The position numbers and the translations under genes are program-made. The notes beneath the pieces were generated by a model. That model made no database searches. It worked only from the letters and a program-made list of their open reading frames with translations, and was not told the DNA's origin. This document shows positions 49,169-58,141 of a DNA stretch of 64,000 nt, one piece after another. The stretch's first letter is position 1. Every line of letters begins with the position of its first letter. This DNA is from Thermosulfurimonas sp. F29 (GTDB taxonomy: Bacteria > Desulfobacterota > Thermodesulfobacteria > Thermodesulfobacteriales > Thermodesulfobacteriaceae), in contig NZ_JAIFYA010000001.1 in the NCBI RefSeq assembly GCF_019688735.1, positions 248,001 to 312,000 of the forward strand, given 5' to 3'.

Positions 49169-50343
49169 GGGTAAGGGTAGGGCTCGAGGTGCTTCTCAGC
49201 GATCCACCCCGCTGGCTTCGCGGGCGCCGGGTGGGGCTACTCTCCCACCAGGCCGCCACCACCGCGGATCTCCGCCCCGCCCACCTCGTGCTCCGGGAAG
49301 CCCTGGGGAAAAACCTGGTGCGTCTCTTCGCCCCCCAGCACGGGTTCTACGGAACCGCCCAGGCCAACATGATCCCCGGCGAGGACCACCGGGACCCCCT
49401 GACCGGAGTCCCGGTGGTGAGCCTCTACGGGCCGCGCCTCAAGCCCTCCCCGGAACACCTCGCGGACCTGGACCTCCTCCTGGTGGATCTCGTGGATGTG
49501 GGGTGCCGGGTTTATACCTACCTCTGGACCCTCTTCCTCACCCTTGAGGCCGCGGAGAAGGCCGGAGTGGAGGTGGTCGTCCTGGATCGTCCCAATCCCC
49601 TGGGAGGGTGGCTCGAGGGGCCCGTGCTCTCTCCGGACCTCTTTTCCTTCGTGGGCCTCTGCGAGATGCCCCTGCGCCACGGACTCACCCCGGCAGAAGC
49701 GGCCCTCCTCTTCAGGAAACGCCGGGGGCTCTCCCTTACCCTGAGGGTGGTAAGGGCCGAGGGCTGGAGACGAGATCAGCTCTTCGGGGAGACCGGCCTG
49801 CCGTGGGTGCCCCCCTCGCCGAACATGCCCTCCTTCGAAACGGCCCTGGTCTATCCGGGGCAGGTCCTCCTCGAGGGCACCAACCTTTCCGAGGGTCGGG
49901 GCACCACCCGCCCCTTCGAACTCTTCGGAGCCCCCTGGCTGCGACCCGAGCGGGTGCTTTCCGCCCTGGAAGAGAAACCACCCGGGGTTGTCCTGCGACC
50001 CACGGCCTTCCGCCCCGCCTTCGACAAGTGGAAGGACCGGACCTGCTTCGGTTTCCAGCTCCATGTGCTCGACCCCCGCATCTTCCGCCCCGTTCGCACC
50101 ACCCTTCTCCTCCTCCGAGCCATAGCCCGCACCCACGAAGAATTCGCTTTTCGTCCTTCTCCGTACGAATTCGAAGAAAAGAAGTTGCCTATTGAGATAA
50201 TCTTCGGTCATAGAGATATAGTGTATTTTATCGTCGGTAAAAGGGAATGGGGGGATCTTGATTTTTGGGAGAAAGGGGGCTTAACTTATTACGCAAACGA
50301 AACGGCCTCCCTGGCGCTTTACGAGGGAGGCTTTTTTTTGTAA
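49165..50343 (+). CDS. NamZ-like exo-beta-N-acetylmuramidase (DUF1343)
   Basis: 392 residues. RVGLLSHQAATT, LFAPQHGFYG, LLLVDLVDVGCRVYTYLWT and WVPPSPNMPSFETALVYPG are hallmarks of the DUF1343 family, whose NamZ member removes terminal MurNAc residues from peptidoglycan. No clear signal peptide is seen. The last 50 residues come from AT-rich DNA, and the final 13 codons form a transcription terminator. Paired with the amidase upstream it suits wall turnover or muropeptide recycling. Confidence 0.88.
   Translation: MRVRVGLEVLLSDPPRWLRGRRVGLLSHQAATTADLRPAHLVLREALGKNLVRLFAPQHGFYGTAQANMIPGEDHRDPLTGVPVVSLYGPRLKPSPEHLADLDLLLVDLVDVGCRVYTYLWTLFLTLEAAEKAGVEVVVLDRPNPLGGWLEGPVLSPDLFSFVGLCEMPLRHGLTPAEAALLFRKRRGLSLTLRVVRAEGWRRDQLFGETGLPWVPPSPNMPSFETALVYPGQVLLEGTNLSEGRGTTRPFELFGAPWLRPERVLSALEEKPPGVVLRPTAFRPAFDKWKDRTCFGFQLHVLDPRIFRPVRTTLLLLRAIARTHEEFAFRPSPYEFEEKKLPIEIIFGHRDIVYFIVGKREWGDLDFWEKGGLTYYANETASLALYEGGFFL
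50305..50339 (+). terminator. Intrinsic terminator inside the end of the namZ-like gene
   Basis: GCCTCCCT (50305-50312) pairs with AGGGAGGC (50324-50331) around an 11-base loop, followed by eight T. The namZ stop is at 50341-50343, so the terminator is translated. It separates this operon from the DHH gene, which starts at 50347. Confidence 0.9.
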
Positions 50344-50346
50344 ATC

Positions 50347-51396
50347 ATGGGCTCAAATCATTCTAACGGAAGGCGTCCCCGCTTTCGCTCCAACAGAGAG
50401 CGGCTTAAGGCCCTTCTTTCCCTTTTCAGCAGGGAGGATCGGGTCCTCATTCTTATATGGGCCGATCCGGACGCTCTGGCCAGTGCCCTGGCCCTCAGGC
50501 GCCTCCTGGCCCAGCGGGTCTCCCAGGTGGTAATCGCGCACATAAACGAGATTCGCCGCATCAACAACCAGCTCATGATAAAGCTCCTGCGGATACCGCT
50601 GGTGAAAAAGAGCCAGGTCTCCCTCGACGACTTCACCAAGAAGGTTCTGGTGGACGCCCAGCCCACGCACAACGCCACCTTCAAGGAAATTCGTTTCGAT
50701 GTGGTGATCGATCACCATCCCGAGACCGACGGCTGGGAGGCCGACTTCGTGGACATCCGTCCCGAATACGGAGCCACCTCCACCATCCTTTCGGAGTACC
50801 TGCGCAGCGCCGGAATCAGGCCCTCGGTGGCGCTGGCCACGGCCCTGGTCTACGGCATAAAGACCGACACCGACAACTTTGAGAAGCACTGCAGCCTGCA
50901 GGATGTAATCTGTTTTCACCACCTCTTCAAACACATGAACCGGCACCTTCTCCACAAGATCGAGTCCGCGGACATCCGCCGTTCGGAGCTCAAGTACATG
51001 AAGCTGGCCCTGGAGAACATGAAGTTCCGCAAGCAGCGGCTCTTCACCCATGTGGGGCGGGTGCCCAATCCCGACATCCTGGTGGTAATCGCGGACTTCC
51101 TGAACCATGTCCAGGAGGCGGGATGGGTCTTCGTATCCGGAGAATACCGTCAGAAACTGGTCATCATCATCCGGTGCGACGGGTACCGGAAGGACGCCGG
51201 AAGGCTGGCCTCCCGGGCCTTCGGACACCTGGGTTTTGCCGGGGGGCACCGGGAAAAGGCCCGGGCCGAAATCCCCCTCAGCAACCTGAACGGAAACCGC
51301 AATCAACCCATCGACACTCTTTTCATCATTCGTCTCCTCAAAAAATACTTCCGGGATCTCCGGGAGGCACGGAGGGTAAGGCATGCCTCTTTATGA
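50347..51396 (+). CDS. DHH-family phosphoesterase (NrnA-like)
   Basis: 349 residues. The first metal motif is WADPDALASALAL (about 38-50), a second Asp lies in VLVDAQP, and the DHH triad is in VIDHHPET (about 120-127); the C-terminal DHHA1 domain ends with a Gly-rich GFAGGHREKA. Such enzymes degrade nanoRNA, pAp or cyclic dinucleotide products. The start just after a terminator lacks a ribosome site, so a later start is possible. A TTGAGA-17-GATATA promoter candidate lies inside the end of the previous gene (about 50192-50220). It overlaps the FmdB-like gene by 14 bp. Confidence 0.88.
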   Translation: MGSNHSNGRRPRFRSNRERLKALLSLFSREDRVLILIWADPDALASALALRRLLAQRVSQVVIAHINEIRRINNQLMIKLLRIPLVKKSQVSLDDFTKKVLVDAQPTHNATFKEIRFDVVIDHHPETDGWEADFVDIRPEYGATSTILSEYLRSAGIRPSVALATALVYGIKTDTDNFEKHCSLQDVICFHHLFKHMNRHLLHKIESADIRRSELKYMKLALENMKFRKQRLFTHVGRVPNPDILVVIADFLNHVQEAGWVFVSGEYRQKLVIIIRCDGYRKDAGRLASRAFGHLGFAGGHREKARAEIPLSNLNGNRNQPIDTLFIIRLLKKYFRDLREARRVRHASL

Positions 51397-51760
51397 GTAT
51401 CTGTGCCTTGAATGCCGGAGGATCTCGGAACACCTGGTCTTCCGGGAGGAGGACTTTGAACCCTACTGCCGGCGGTGCGGCTCCCGTCGGGTGAAGAAGC
51501 TGGTCTCCCGGGTGCGGGTGCGGCTCTCGCTGGACACCCGACTGGAACGAATGACGGATCCGGCCCTCTGGGAGGGGCTGGACGAAGAGGACCCCCGTAG
51601 CGTGAAGCGCCTCATGGACAGGATGGGGGCGGAATTCGGGGACGAACTGGGGGACGAGTTCGAAGAGGTCATGAGCGAGGCCGAGGAGGAGATGGAGAAG
51701 GAGCTTTCCGGAGAGAAAAAGGACGAGGATGGAGACGGCGGAGGAGACGAAGAGGATTGA
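51383..51760 (+). CDS. FmdB-family zinc-ribbon regulatory protein
   Basis: 125 residues opening with MPLYEYLCLECRRISEHL and followed by a CRRC pair, together the FmdB zinc ribbon (about 1-40). The rest is a strongly acidic tail ending in Asp/Glu/Gly repeats. FmdB proteins are proposed regulators of unknown mechanism. It overlaps the HPr gene by 32 bp. Confidence 0.85.
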   Translation: MPLYEYLCLECRRISEHLVFREEDFEPYCRRCGSRRVKKLVSRVRVRLSLDTRLERMTDPALWEGLDEEDPRSVKRLMDRMGAEFGDELGDEFEEVMSEAEEEMEKELSGEKKDEDGDGGGDEED

Positions 51761-52010
51761 GGCGGAGGTGGAAATCCGGGGGGCACTGGGTCTTCACGCG
51801 CGTCCGGCGGCGCGACTGGCCCGGGCTCTCGCTCCTCTCCGGGCCCGGGTGTGGCTGGCCCAGGGGGAGACCCTGGTGGACGCCCGGAGCATTCTGGATG
51901 TCCTGACGCTGGCGGCCCGGACCGGAACCAGACTTAAAGTGGTGGCCGAGGGAGAGGAAGCGGAAGCCGCCCTGGAAACGGTAAAACGGATTCTCGAGGC
52001 TGAATCATGA
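51729..52010 (+). CDS. ptsH: HPr phosphocarrier protein
   Basis: 93 residues. The phosphorylated His is in GLHARPAARLA (about residue 23), and Ser of the regulatory region is in ARSILDVLTLAA (about residue 54). It accepts phosphate from enzyme I, encoded next with a 4-bp overlap. No sugar-specific enzyme II is in the window, so the pair may serve regulation, as in many non-sugar-using bacteria. Confidence 0.93.
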   Translation: METAEETKRIEAEVEIRGALGLHARPAARLARALAPLRARVWLAQGETLVDARSILDVLTLAARTGTRLKVVAEGEEAEAALETVKRILEAES

Positions 52011-53749
52011 AGACGCTTCGCGGAGTGGGAGTTTCGGCCGGGGTAGCGGTAGGGCCGGCCCATGTAATCTTTCCCGGGCACATCAAGGTCACCCGCACCC
52101 GCATCCCCCCCGGCGAAATCGAGGCCGAGGTGGAGCGACTCTCCCGGGCCATCCGGGAGGTGTCCGGAGAGATCCGCGCCCTTCAGGAAAAATTGCCGGA
52201 AAACCTGGGGGAAGTCCGGGCCATTCTCGAGGCCCAGCGCTTTCTGGTGGAGGATCCCTCCCTTTTTTCCGAGGCCTCCGGGATAATTCGTCAGGGTTTC
52301 AACGCCGAATGGGCCCTCCTCAAGGTACTCCGTCGTTACGAAAAAATCTTTTCCGAGCTTCCCGACGAATACTTCCGGGAGCGTTTTCGAGATCTGGAAG
52401 GGATAGTGGAAATGATCGTCGCCTCTCTCCGGGGTGATTCCCGTCTTTCGGCCCCGGAGCGGGCCGTAATCGTGGCCCGGGACCTCTCCCCCGCCGACAC
52501 CGTAAACCTCAAACCGGAAAACACCCTGGCCTTCGTCACGGAAGCCGGAAGTCGCACCTCGCACACCGCCATCGTGGCCCGAAGCCTGGGTATTCCGGCG
52601 GTGGTGGCGGCCAAGGGGGTGCTGGAGGAGGTCTCCCCCGGAGACCTCGTGGCCGTGGACGGCACCACCGGGGAGATCTTCGTAAACCCCGCCGAGGAGG
52701 TCATCCGGGAGTTTGAGGACCGGAGCCGGCGCTTCCGCAAACTCAAGGCCCGGCTCCACCAGGTAGCTCATCTCCCCGCGGTGACCCGCGACGGGCGCCG
52801 AATCGCCCTGCGGGCCAACCTGGATCTCCCGGAGGAAATCCCCTATGCCCGGGAATACGGGGCCGAGGGCATCGGTCTCCTTCGCACCGAGTACCTCTAT
52901 GTATCCCGCCGGGAGCTCCCCCCCGAGGACCTCCTCTACGAGACCTATCGCCGGGTGGTGGAGGCCATGGCTCCCCATCCGGTAACCATTCGCACCCTAG
53001 ATCTGGGGGGAGACAAGTTCGCCTCGGTGCTGGATCTGCCGGAGGAGATCAATCCGGCCCTGGGGCTGCGGGCCATCCGGCTCTGTCTCCGGGAGGAGTC
53101 CCTCTTCCGGACCCAGTTAAGGGCCATCCTGCGGGCCAGTGCCCACGGACGGGTCAAGATCATGTTCCCCATGATCTCCGGAGTGACCGAGTTTCTCCGG
53201 GCCCGCAACCTGGTGGAAAGAATCAAACAGGAACTGGCCGCCGAAGGCCTTTCCTTCGATCCCGAGGTGCCAGTGGGGGCCATGATCGAGGTGCCTTCGG
53301 CGGTGGCCGTGGCCGATCTCCTGGCCAGGGAGGCCGACTTCTTCAGTATAGGAACCAACGACCTCATCCAGTACACGCTGGCCATAGACCGGGGCAATCA
53401 GGAGGTGGCAGAACTTTACGAACCCCTGCATCCGGCGGTCCTGAGATTTATCAGGACCACGGTGGAAGCCGCCCATCGGGCCGGAATCCCGGTGGCCATG
53501 TGCGGAGAGATGGCCGGCGAACTCCTCTATGTCCCGGTGCTGGTGGGAATGGGGCTCGACGAACTCAGCATGAATCCGCAGAGCCTCCCGGAGGTGAAAC
53601 TCTTCATCCGGGAGCTCTCCTTTGAACGCTGCCGGGAGGTGACCAACCGGCTCCTCCTCCTCACCTGCCAGGACGAGGTGCGCGAGGCCCTGGCCGAGGC
53701 CTTCGGAAAGCTTCTCTCCCGTTTCACTAGATCCCTTTGGTTTGAATGA
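52007..53749 (+). CDS. ptsI: Phosphoenolpyruvate-protein phosphotransferase (enzyme I)
   Basis: 580 residues, normal length. The phospho-His is in GSRTSHTAIVARSLGIP (about 181-197). The PEP-binding domain shows LRTEYLY, DLGGDK, ISGVTEFLRAR and MCGEMAGELL. It passes phosphate from PEP to HPr. Its last 23 bp overlap the convergent coiled-coil gene. Confidence 0.96.
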   Translation: MKTLRGVGVSAGVAVGPAHVIFPGHIKVTRTRIPPGEIEAEVERLSRAIREVSGEIRALQEKLPENLGEVRAILEAQRFLVEDPSLFSEASGIIRQGFNAEWALLKVLRRYEKIFSELPDEYFRERFRDLEGIVEMIVASLRGDSRLSAPERAVIVARDLSPADTVNLKPENTLAFVTEAGSRTSHTAIVARSLGIPAVVAAKGVLEEVSPGDLVAVDGTTGEIFVNPAEEVIREFEDRSRRFRKLKARLHQVAHLPAVTRDGRRIALRANLDLPEEIPYAREYGAEGIGLLRTEYLYVSRRELPPEDLLYETYRRVVEAMAPHPVTIRTLDLGGDKFASVLDLPEEINPALGLRAIRLCLREESLFRTQLRAILRASAHGRVKIMFPMISGVTEFLRARNLVERIKQELAAEGLSFDPEVPVGAMIEVPSAVAVADLLAREADFFSIGTNDLIQYTLAIDRGNQEVAELYEPLHPAVLRFIRTTVEAAHRAGIPVAMCGEMAGELLYVPVLVGMGLDELSMNPQSLPEVKLFIRELSFERCREVTNRLLLLTCQDEVREALAEAFGKLLSRFTRSLWFE

Positions 53750-53936
53750 CCGAGAGTCGTTTGCGCATCTTCTCCATGAGAAGATTGAGCTCGCTCTTCA
53801 GTTCCGCAAGAGTCTGGTGCTTGCGACGGTAAACCCTTTCCAGCTCCGAGAGCCAGTATTCCAGGACCTCTCTTTCCCGGTTGACCAGTTCCTGCTGAAC
53901 CTTCCGTTTGAGGTTCTCGAGAAGCCGGGGATCCAT
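53727..53936 (-). CDS. Small coiled-coil protein
   Basis: 69 residues, almost wholly helical and highly charged, with heptad-like Leu and Val spacing from about 5 to 60. It starts 3 bp after the stop of the MBL gene (TAG-CCC-ATG), so it is likely co-translated. No family recognised. The 3' end overlaps ptsI in antisense. Confidence 0.65.
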   Translation of the reverse strand: MDPRLLENLKRKVQQELVNREREVLEYWLSELERVYRRKHQTLAELKSELNLLMEKMRKRLSVIQTKGI

Positions 53937-53939
53937 GGG

Positions 53940-54701
53940 CTAAATTGTAATCCGCATCAGGTCGCGGGCCAAGAGGATCTCCCCGGAGAAGAACTTTCGG
54001 GCCGGGGTGAGGAGGTCGGCCTCGTCGCAGGGGGGATAGAAGTGGGTAAGGAGGAGCCGTTTTGCCCCGGCCTCCGCGGCCATGCGAGCGGCCTGAGAGG
54101 GGGTGGAATGGCCGGGCACGGGGTTTTCCTCCGGCGAGGCGCACTCGGCCACCAACAGGTCCGCCTCCCGGGCCAGCTCCGCCACCTCCGGGCTGTATTC
54201 CGTGTCCCCGGTGTAGGCCAGGATCTTCCCCCCGGCCTCGATCCTCACCGCGAGACTCTCCGGATTGTGCCGGGCCGGAGCGGTCTCCAGAACCAGATCC
54301 GGAAGGACCAGGCGGCTCTTCTTTCCCCGCGGCCGTTCCAGGATCTCGAAGAGTCCCTCCGGGGGGTCAATCCAGGACCCGAAGGCCCCCTTCAGGGCCT
54401 CGTAAAAGGCCCGGAATCCCCGGGCGGAGATGAGACGCACCGGTCGCTCGCGGGTAAAACCCAGGCGGTAGCGGGTGGCGAAAAGGTAGGGCACCAGGTC
54501 CGCGACATGATCCGGATGCCAGTGGGAGACGAAGAGGTAGTCCGGATCGTTCAGGTCGTAGCCGGCCTCGGTGAGACGGCGCAGGGTCCCCGGGCCGAGG
54601 TCGAGAAGAAACACCCCGGCCCCCGTGCGGAGCAGATACCCCGCGGCATTTCGTTCCCGTCGGGGCCAGCCGGTCCCCGAACCCAGAACGATCAGTTCCA
54701 C
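53940..54701 (-). CDS. MBL-fold hydrolase, RNase Z-like
   Basis: 253 residues of the metallo-beta-lactamase fold. GSGTGWPRRERNAAGYL opens the protein; the metal motif is SHWHPDHVADL (about 60-70); further ligands are in YTGDTEYSP (about 165-173) and LLLTHFYP (about 219-226). The layout is that of RNase Z and related phosphodiesterases, but the tRNA-binding exosite arm is not evident. Substrate uncertain. It overlaps the TPR gene by 10 bp. Confidence 0.85.
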   Translation of the reverse strand: MELIVLGSGTGWPRRERNAAGYLLRTGAGVFLLDLGPGTLRRLTEAGYDLNDPDYLFVSHWHPDHVADLVPYLFATRYRLGFTRERPVRLISARGFRAFYEALKGAFGSWIDPPEGLFEILERPRGKKSRLVLPDLVLETAPARHNPESLAVRIEAGGKILAYTGDTEYSPEVAELAREADLLVAECASPEENPVPGHSTPSQAARMAAEAGAKRLLLTHFYPPCDEADLLTPARKFFSGEILLARDLMRITI

Positions 54702-56188
54702 CTCTCCTCGACCTCCCTGAAGAGTTCCGCGATCTCCCTTCCGCCCCGGCGCAGGGCCTCCCGGGCCAGTACCTCAGCGGCCTCGGGTTCACCCTTGTAA
54801 TGGCGATAAAGAAGGGAGAGGTAAGCCAGGGCCCGGGCCGGAGCCTCGCGGGAGCGAGCCACCTCCCGCAGGACCGCAAAGGCCTCCTGAAAATCCCCGG
54901 AACGATAGAGCACCTCCCCGTAGAGGGTTTTACCGGAGAGGGAAAGCCCGGAGCGGCCGCTCAGAACCTCCCGGGCCTCTTCGATCCGGCCGGAGAGGAG
55001 GAGTTCCCGGGCCAGGGCCTCGGCGAAAAGAGAGCGGCGCCCGGAAAGCTCCCAGGCCCGACGCAAAAGGGTCAGGGCCTCCTTCCTTTCGCCCCGTTCG
55101 GAAAGGACTTCCCCCAGGTTGTAATGGATCAGGGGATCGTCCGGGGACAGACGCAGGGCCTCCCGCAGGACCTCTTCGGCCCGATCCGGAAAACCCAGCG
55201 AGCGGCAGACCAGGGCGAGACTGTTCAGGAGATCGGCCGGCTGACGGGTCCCCTCCCGGGCCCGTTCGTAGGCCGCAAGCGCGGCCCCGAGATCGCCCCA
55301 GTCGGCGTAAAGATCCCCGAGCACATGGTAGGTAAAGAGATCGAAGGAGACCAGACCACCCCCGGCCCGACGGGCGTGTTCGCAGGCCGCGTACGCCATG
55401 GCCAGCGGCGGACCCTTCGGTTCCCCGGAGTAAAGCCCCCCGCAGAGTCCCCCTCCCCGGCCGAGGATCCGTCGCGCGGAGGCCCCGTACCGAAAGAGAA
55501 AAAAATCCCCCAGCAAAAGCCCCCTCAGCCCCCGGGGGGGTTCCCTGAGACGCAAAAGGGCCAGAGGACCTCCCCTCCGGAGGAATCGCTTTATACGCGA
55601 AAGGTCCGCCAGGAAAGGAGCGAGGTCTTTTTCCGCCCTGGGAGAAAGATAGGTCAAACCGAAGAGACGGGCCAATTCCAGTTTTCTTCGGGCCGTCTCC
55701 AGATCGTCCATCGCCGTTAGCTTCACCGGCACGGCCCGGAAAGCCCGGCGTCCACGCCAGAGTTCGCGCACGAAACCGCGCCCGTCCGTAACGCCGTCGG
55801 GAAGAAGGTACTCATCCCCGGAGAGCTTCAGGGCCCCGGCAGGAGGTTCAAGCCCCCGGCCCTTTATCAGGAGACCCCGCACCCCTCCTCTCGAAAGAAG
55901 CCGGGCCAGGACCCTCTCCCCGGGATAACCGTCGCAGGCCGAGGAAAGAACCAGGTTCTCTACCAGAAGACGGGCCAGCTCCTTAAGGGTCGGAAACCAG
56001 CGTTTGGCCTCGGGAAGGGGGGACCTTTCGGAAAAGAAGAGCGCGGCCGGCACTCGACCGAAAATAAGGATGTTCCCCTCCTCGGGACGCAACCTGGGAG
56101 AACCGTGCGGAGCAATACGCCGGAGTTCCTCCTCCGCCTCGGCCAGATACAGATCCAGATATTTCTCCCAGCCTCGGGGTTCAGGCAC
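54692..56188 (-). CDS. TPR protein with unknown N-terminal domain, next to selA
   Basis: About 498 residues from a GTG at 56188 that has GGAGG upstream and overlaps the selA stop by 8 bp; a longer frame to 56278 lies inside selA. Residues 1-270 form a mixed alpha/beta region of unknown family. From about 290 on, at least four tetratricopeptide-like repeats are seen (for example ADLLNSLALVCRSLGFPDRAEEVLREALRLSPDD). It is soluble with no signal peptide. Coupling to selA suggests a linked role, but none is known. Confidence 0.72.
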   Translation of the reverse strand: MPEPRGWEKYLDLYLAEAEEELRRIAPHGSPRLRPEEGNILIFGRVPAALFFSERSPLPEAKRWFPTLKELARLLVENLVLSSACDGYPGERVLARLLSRGGVRGLLIKGRGLEPPAGALKLSGDEYLLPDGVTDGRGFVRELWRGRRAFRAVPVKLTAMDDLETARRKLELARLFGLTYLSPRAEKDLAPFLADLSRIKRFLRRGGPLALLRLREPPRGLRGLLLGDFFLFRYGASARRILGRGGGLCGGLYSGEPKGPPLAMAYAACEHARRAGGGLVSFDLFTYHVLGDLYADWGDLGAALAAYERAREGTRQPADLLNSLALVCRSLGFPDRAEEVLREALRLSPDDPLIHYNLGEVLSERGERKEALTLLRRAWELSGRRSLFAEALARELLLSGRIEEAREVLSGRSGLSLSGKTLYGEVLYRSGDFQEAFAVLREVARSREAPARALAYLSLLYRHYKGEPEAAEVLAREALRRGGREIAELFREVEERWN

Positions 56189-57578
56189 CCTGAGCAAACC
56201 TCCTGAAGGCTTCCACCACCAGGGGGAACTCCTCCGGAAAGACGGTGCGCACCTCGAGAAGAAATCGACCCTCCTCAACCCGGCCTACCACCGGGGGGCT
56301 ACCGGTGCGCAGGTGCTCGTGCAGCTCCTCGGCGGAAAGGTCCCGGGCCTCCACCGCCACCGCCCAGGAGGGCAAATCCGCCACCGGAAGCGCTCCCCCA
56401 CCGGTCCGACACACGGTGGGCACCACTTTAAAGGAAAAACCCGGAAGTCCGACCCGATCGAGGAGGCGTTTAAGTCTTCGGGCCTCCCGACGAACCTCTT
56501 CGGCGGGCTTCAAAATCATGCGAAGCACCGGAATCCTCTCCACGGCCAGCCTCTCGTCGAGATAGAGCCTCAGCGTGGCCTCAAGTCCGGCCAGCGTCAG
56601 TTTGTCTATCCTGAGGGCCCGATTCAGGGGGTTCTGCCGGATCCTTTCCACCAGCTCCCTCCGCCCCACGATGATCCCGGCCTGGGGGGCCCCCAGGAGC
56701 TTGTCCCCGGAAAAGGTCACCACATCCACGCCGGTCCTTACTATCTCCTGGACCGTGGGTTCCCGGCGCAGGCCGTAACGGGAAAAGTCCACCAGACAGC
56801 CGCTTCCCAGGTCCTCCACCACCGGGATCCCGTAACGCCGGCCCAGGGCCACCAGTTCCGCCCCGGAGACCTCCCGGGTGAAACCCACGATGGCGTAATT
56901 GCTCTTGTGGACCTTCATGAGAAGGGCGGTGTTCTCGTTGATGGCCTCCTCGTAATCCCGGAGGTGCGTGCGGTTGGTGGTGCCCACCTCCCGCAGCACG
57001 CATCCGGCCCAGGCCATGACCGCGGGCATCCGGAAGGACCCGCCTATCTCCACCAGTTCCCCCCTGGAGACGATCACCTCCCGCCCCCGGGCAAGGGTGT
57101 TGAGGGTGATGAGCACCGCGGCGGCGTTGTTGTTCACCACCAGGGCCTCCTCGGCCCCGGTTAGTTCCCTAAGAAGACCGGCCACATGCTCGTAACGGCT
57201 GCCCCTCCGACCCTCGGCCAGACGATACTCCAGATTGGAGTAACCACGAGCCACGGAGAATATCTCCTCCAGGGCCTCCCGGCAAAGCGGCGCCCGCCCC
57301 AGATTGGTGTGCACCACCACCCCCGTAGCGTTCACCACCGGACGGAGATGAGGAGAGGCCTCCCGCAAAAGGACCTCCCCGGCCAGAGCCAGGACCTCCC
57401 CCCTATCGAGGTGATCCCGACGGCCCTTAAGGATCTCCCCCCGCAGAAGATCCGCGGTCTTCCGGGCGGCACGGGTGTAAAAGACCTCCGGATAACCCGG
57501 ATGTCTGCGGGAGAGCTCCTCGGCCAGAAGGTGAACCGCCGGTATCCTGGAAAGTAGAGCCTTCTCTTTTTCCTTCAT
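56181..57578 (-). CDS. selA: L-seryl-tRNA(Sec) selenium transferase
   Basis: 465-residue PLP enzyme that converts Ser-tRNA(Sec) to Sec-tRNA(Sec). The PLP lysine is in TFSGDKLLGAPQAGII (about 285-300). VNATGVVVHTNLGRAPL (about 83-99) and YSNLEYRLAEGRRGSR are SelA signatures. Length is normal. It shows that the organism makes selenocysteine, although no Sec codon was found in this window and selB, selC and selD are not here. Confidence 0.95.
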   Translation of the reverse strand: MKEKEKALLSRIPAVHLLAEELSRRHPGYPEVFYTRAARKTADLLRGEILKGRRDHLDRGEVLALAGEVLLREASPHLRPVVNATGVVVHTNLGRAPLCREALEEIFSVARGYSNLEYRLAEGRRGSRYEHVAGLLRELTGAEEALVVNNNAAAVLITLNTLARGREVIVSRGELVEIGGSFRMPAVMAWAGCVLREVGTTNRTHLRDYEEAINENTALLMKVHKSNYAIVGFTREVSGAELVALGRRYGIPVVEDLGSGCLVDFSRYGLRREPTVQEIVRTGVDVVTFSGDKLLGAPQAGIIVGRRELVERIRQNPLNRALRIDKLTLAGLEATLRLYLDERLAVERIPVLRMILKPAEEVRREARRLKRLLDRVGLPGFSFKVVPTVCRTGGGALPVADLPSWAVAVEARDLSAEELHEHLRTGSPPVVGRVEEGRFLLEVRTVFPEEFPLVVEAFRRFAQGA

Positions 57579-57597
57579 CCCGGATACCCTTTATACC

Positions 57598-58071
57598 ATG
57601 CGTTTCCCGGTTCGTCTCCTCCTTCTGGCTCCCGGTCCCCTGCGTTACCCCTTCGTAAAGGAAGGGCTTTCCTTTTACCGGGAAAGATTGCGTCCCTTCC
57701 TGGACTTTCGGGAGGTATTCCCCCGGGTCCGGGGGAAGGGGAGTCCGGAGGCTCGCCTCCGTGAGGAGGGAGAGGTTCTGAAAAGGCACCTTCCTCAGGG
57801 GGCCTATGTGGTGGCCCTCGACGAAAGGGGACGGGTGCTCGGAACGCGGGAATTTTCCGCCTGGCTCTCCCGGGTCTTTCTCGAAAAACGCGAGATAGCG
57901 GTGGTGTGCGGTGGACCGGAGGGGCTCTACCCGGAGATCCTGGAAAGAGCCGATTTCCGGCTGAGCCTTTCTCCCCTCACCCTCAACCACGAACTGGCCC
58001 TGCTGGTCTTTTGTGAAGCCCTCTACCGGGCCCTCACCCTCCTTTCCGGACACCCCTATCACCGGGAATAA
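57598..58071 (+). CDS. rlmH: 23S rRNA pseudouridine-1915 N3-methyltransferase
   Basis: 157-residue SPOUT methyltransferase. YVVALDERGRVLGTREFSAWL (about 70-90), the knot-forming CGGPEGLYPEI (about 109-119) and the C-terminal NHELALLVFCEALYRAL-x-HPYH stretch are RlmH signatures. It is divergent from selA across 19 bp. Confidence 0.93.
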   Translation: MRFPVRLLLLAPGPLRYPFVKEGLSFYRERLRPFLDFREVFPRVRGKGSPEARLREEGEVLKRHLPQGAYVVALDERGRVLGTREFSAWLSRVFLEKREIAVVCGGPEGLYPEILERADFRLSLSPLTLNHELALLVFCEALYRALTLLSGHPYHRE

Positions 58072-58082
58072 TCCGGTTTTCT

Positions 58083-58112
58083 TTGACAAGCCCCGGGGCC
58101 GAGGCTTAAAAT
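58083..58112 (+). promoter_or_regulatory. Promoter of the lipoprotein-coaBC operon
   Basis: Consensus TTGACA (58083-58088), 18-base spacer, TAAAAT (58107-58112). Transcription would start near 58119, 23 bases before the lipoprotein ATG. Confidence 0.75.
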
Positions 58113-58141
58113 GTAAACTAAACTGGTATAGGGGGGATTAG

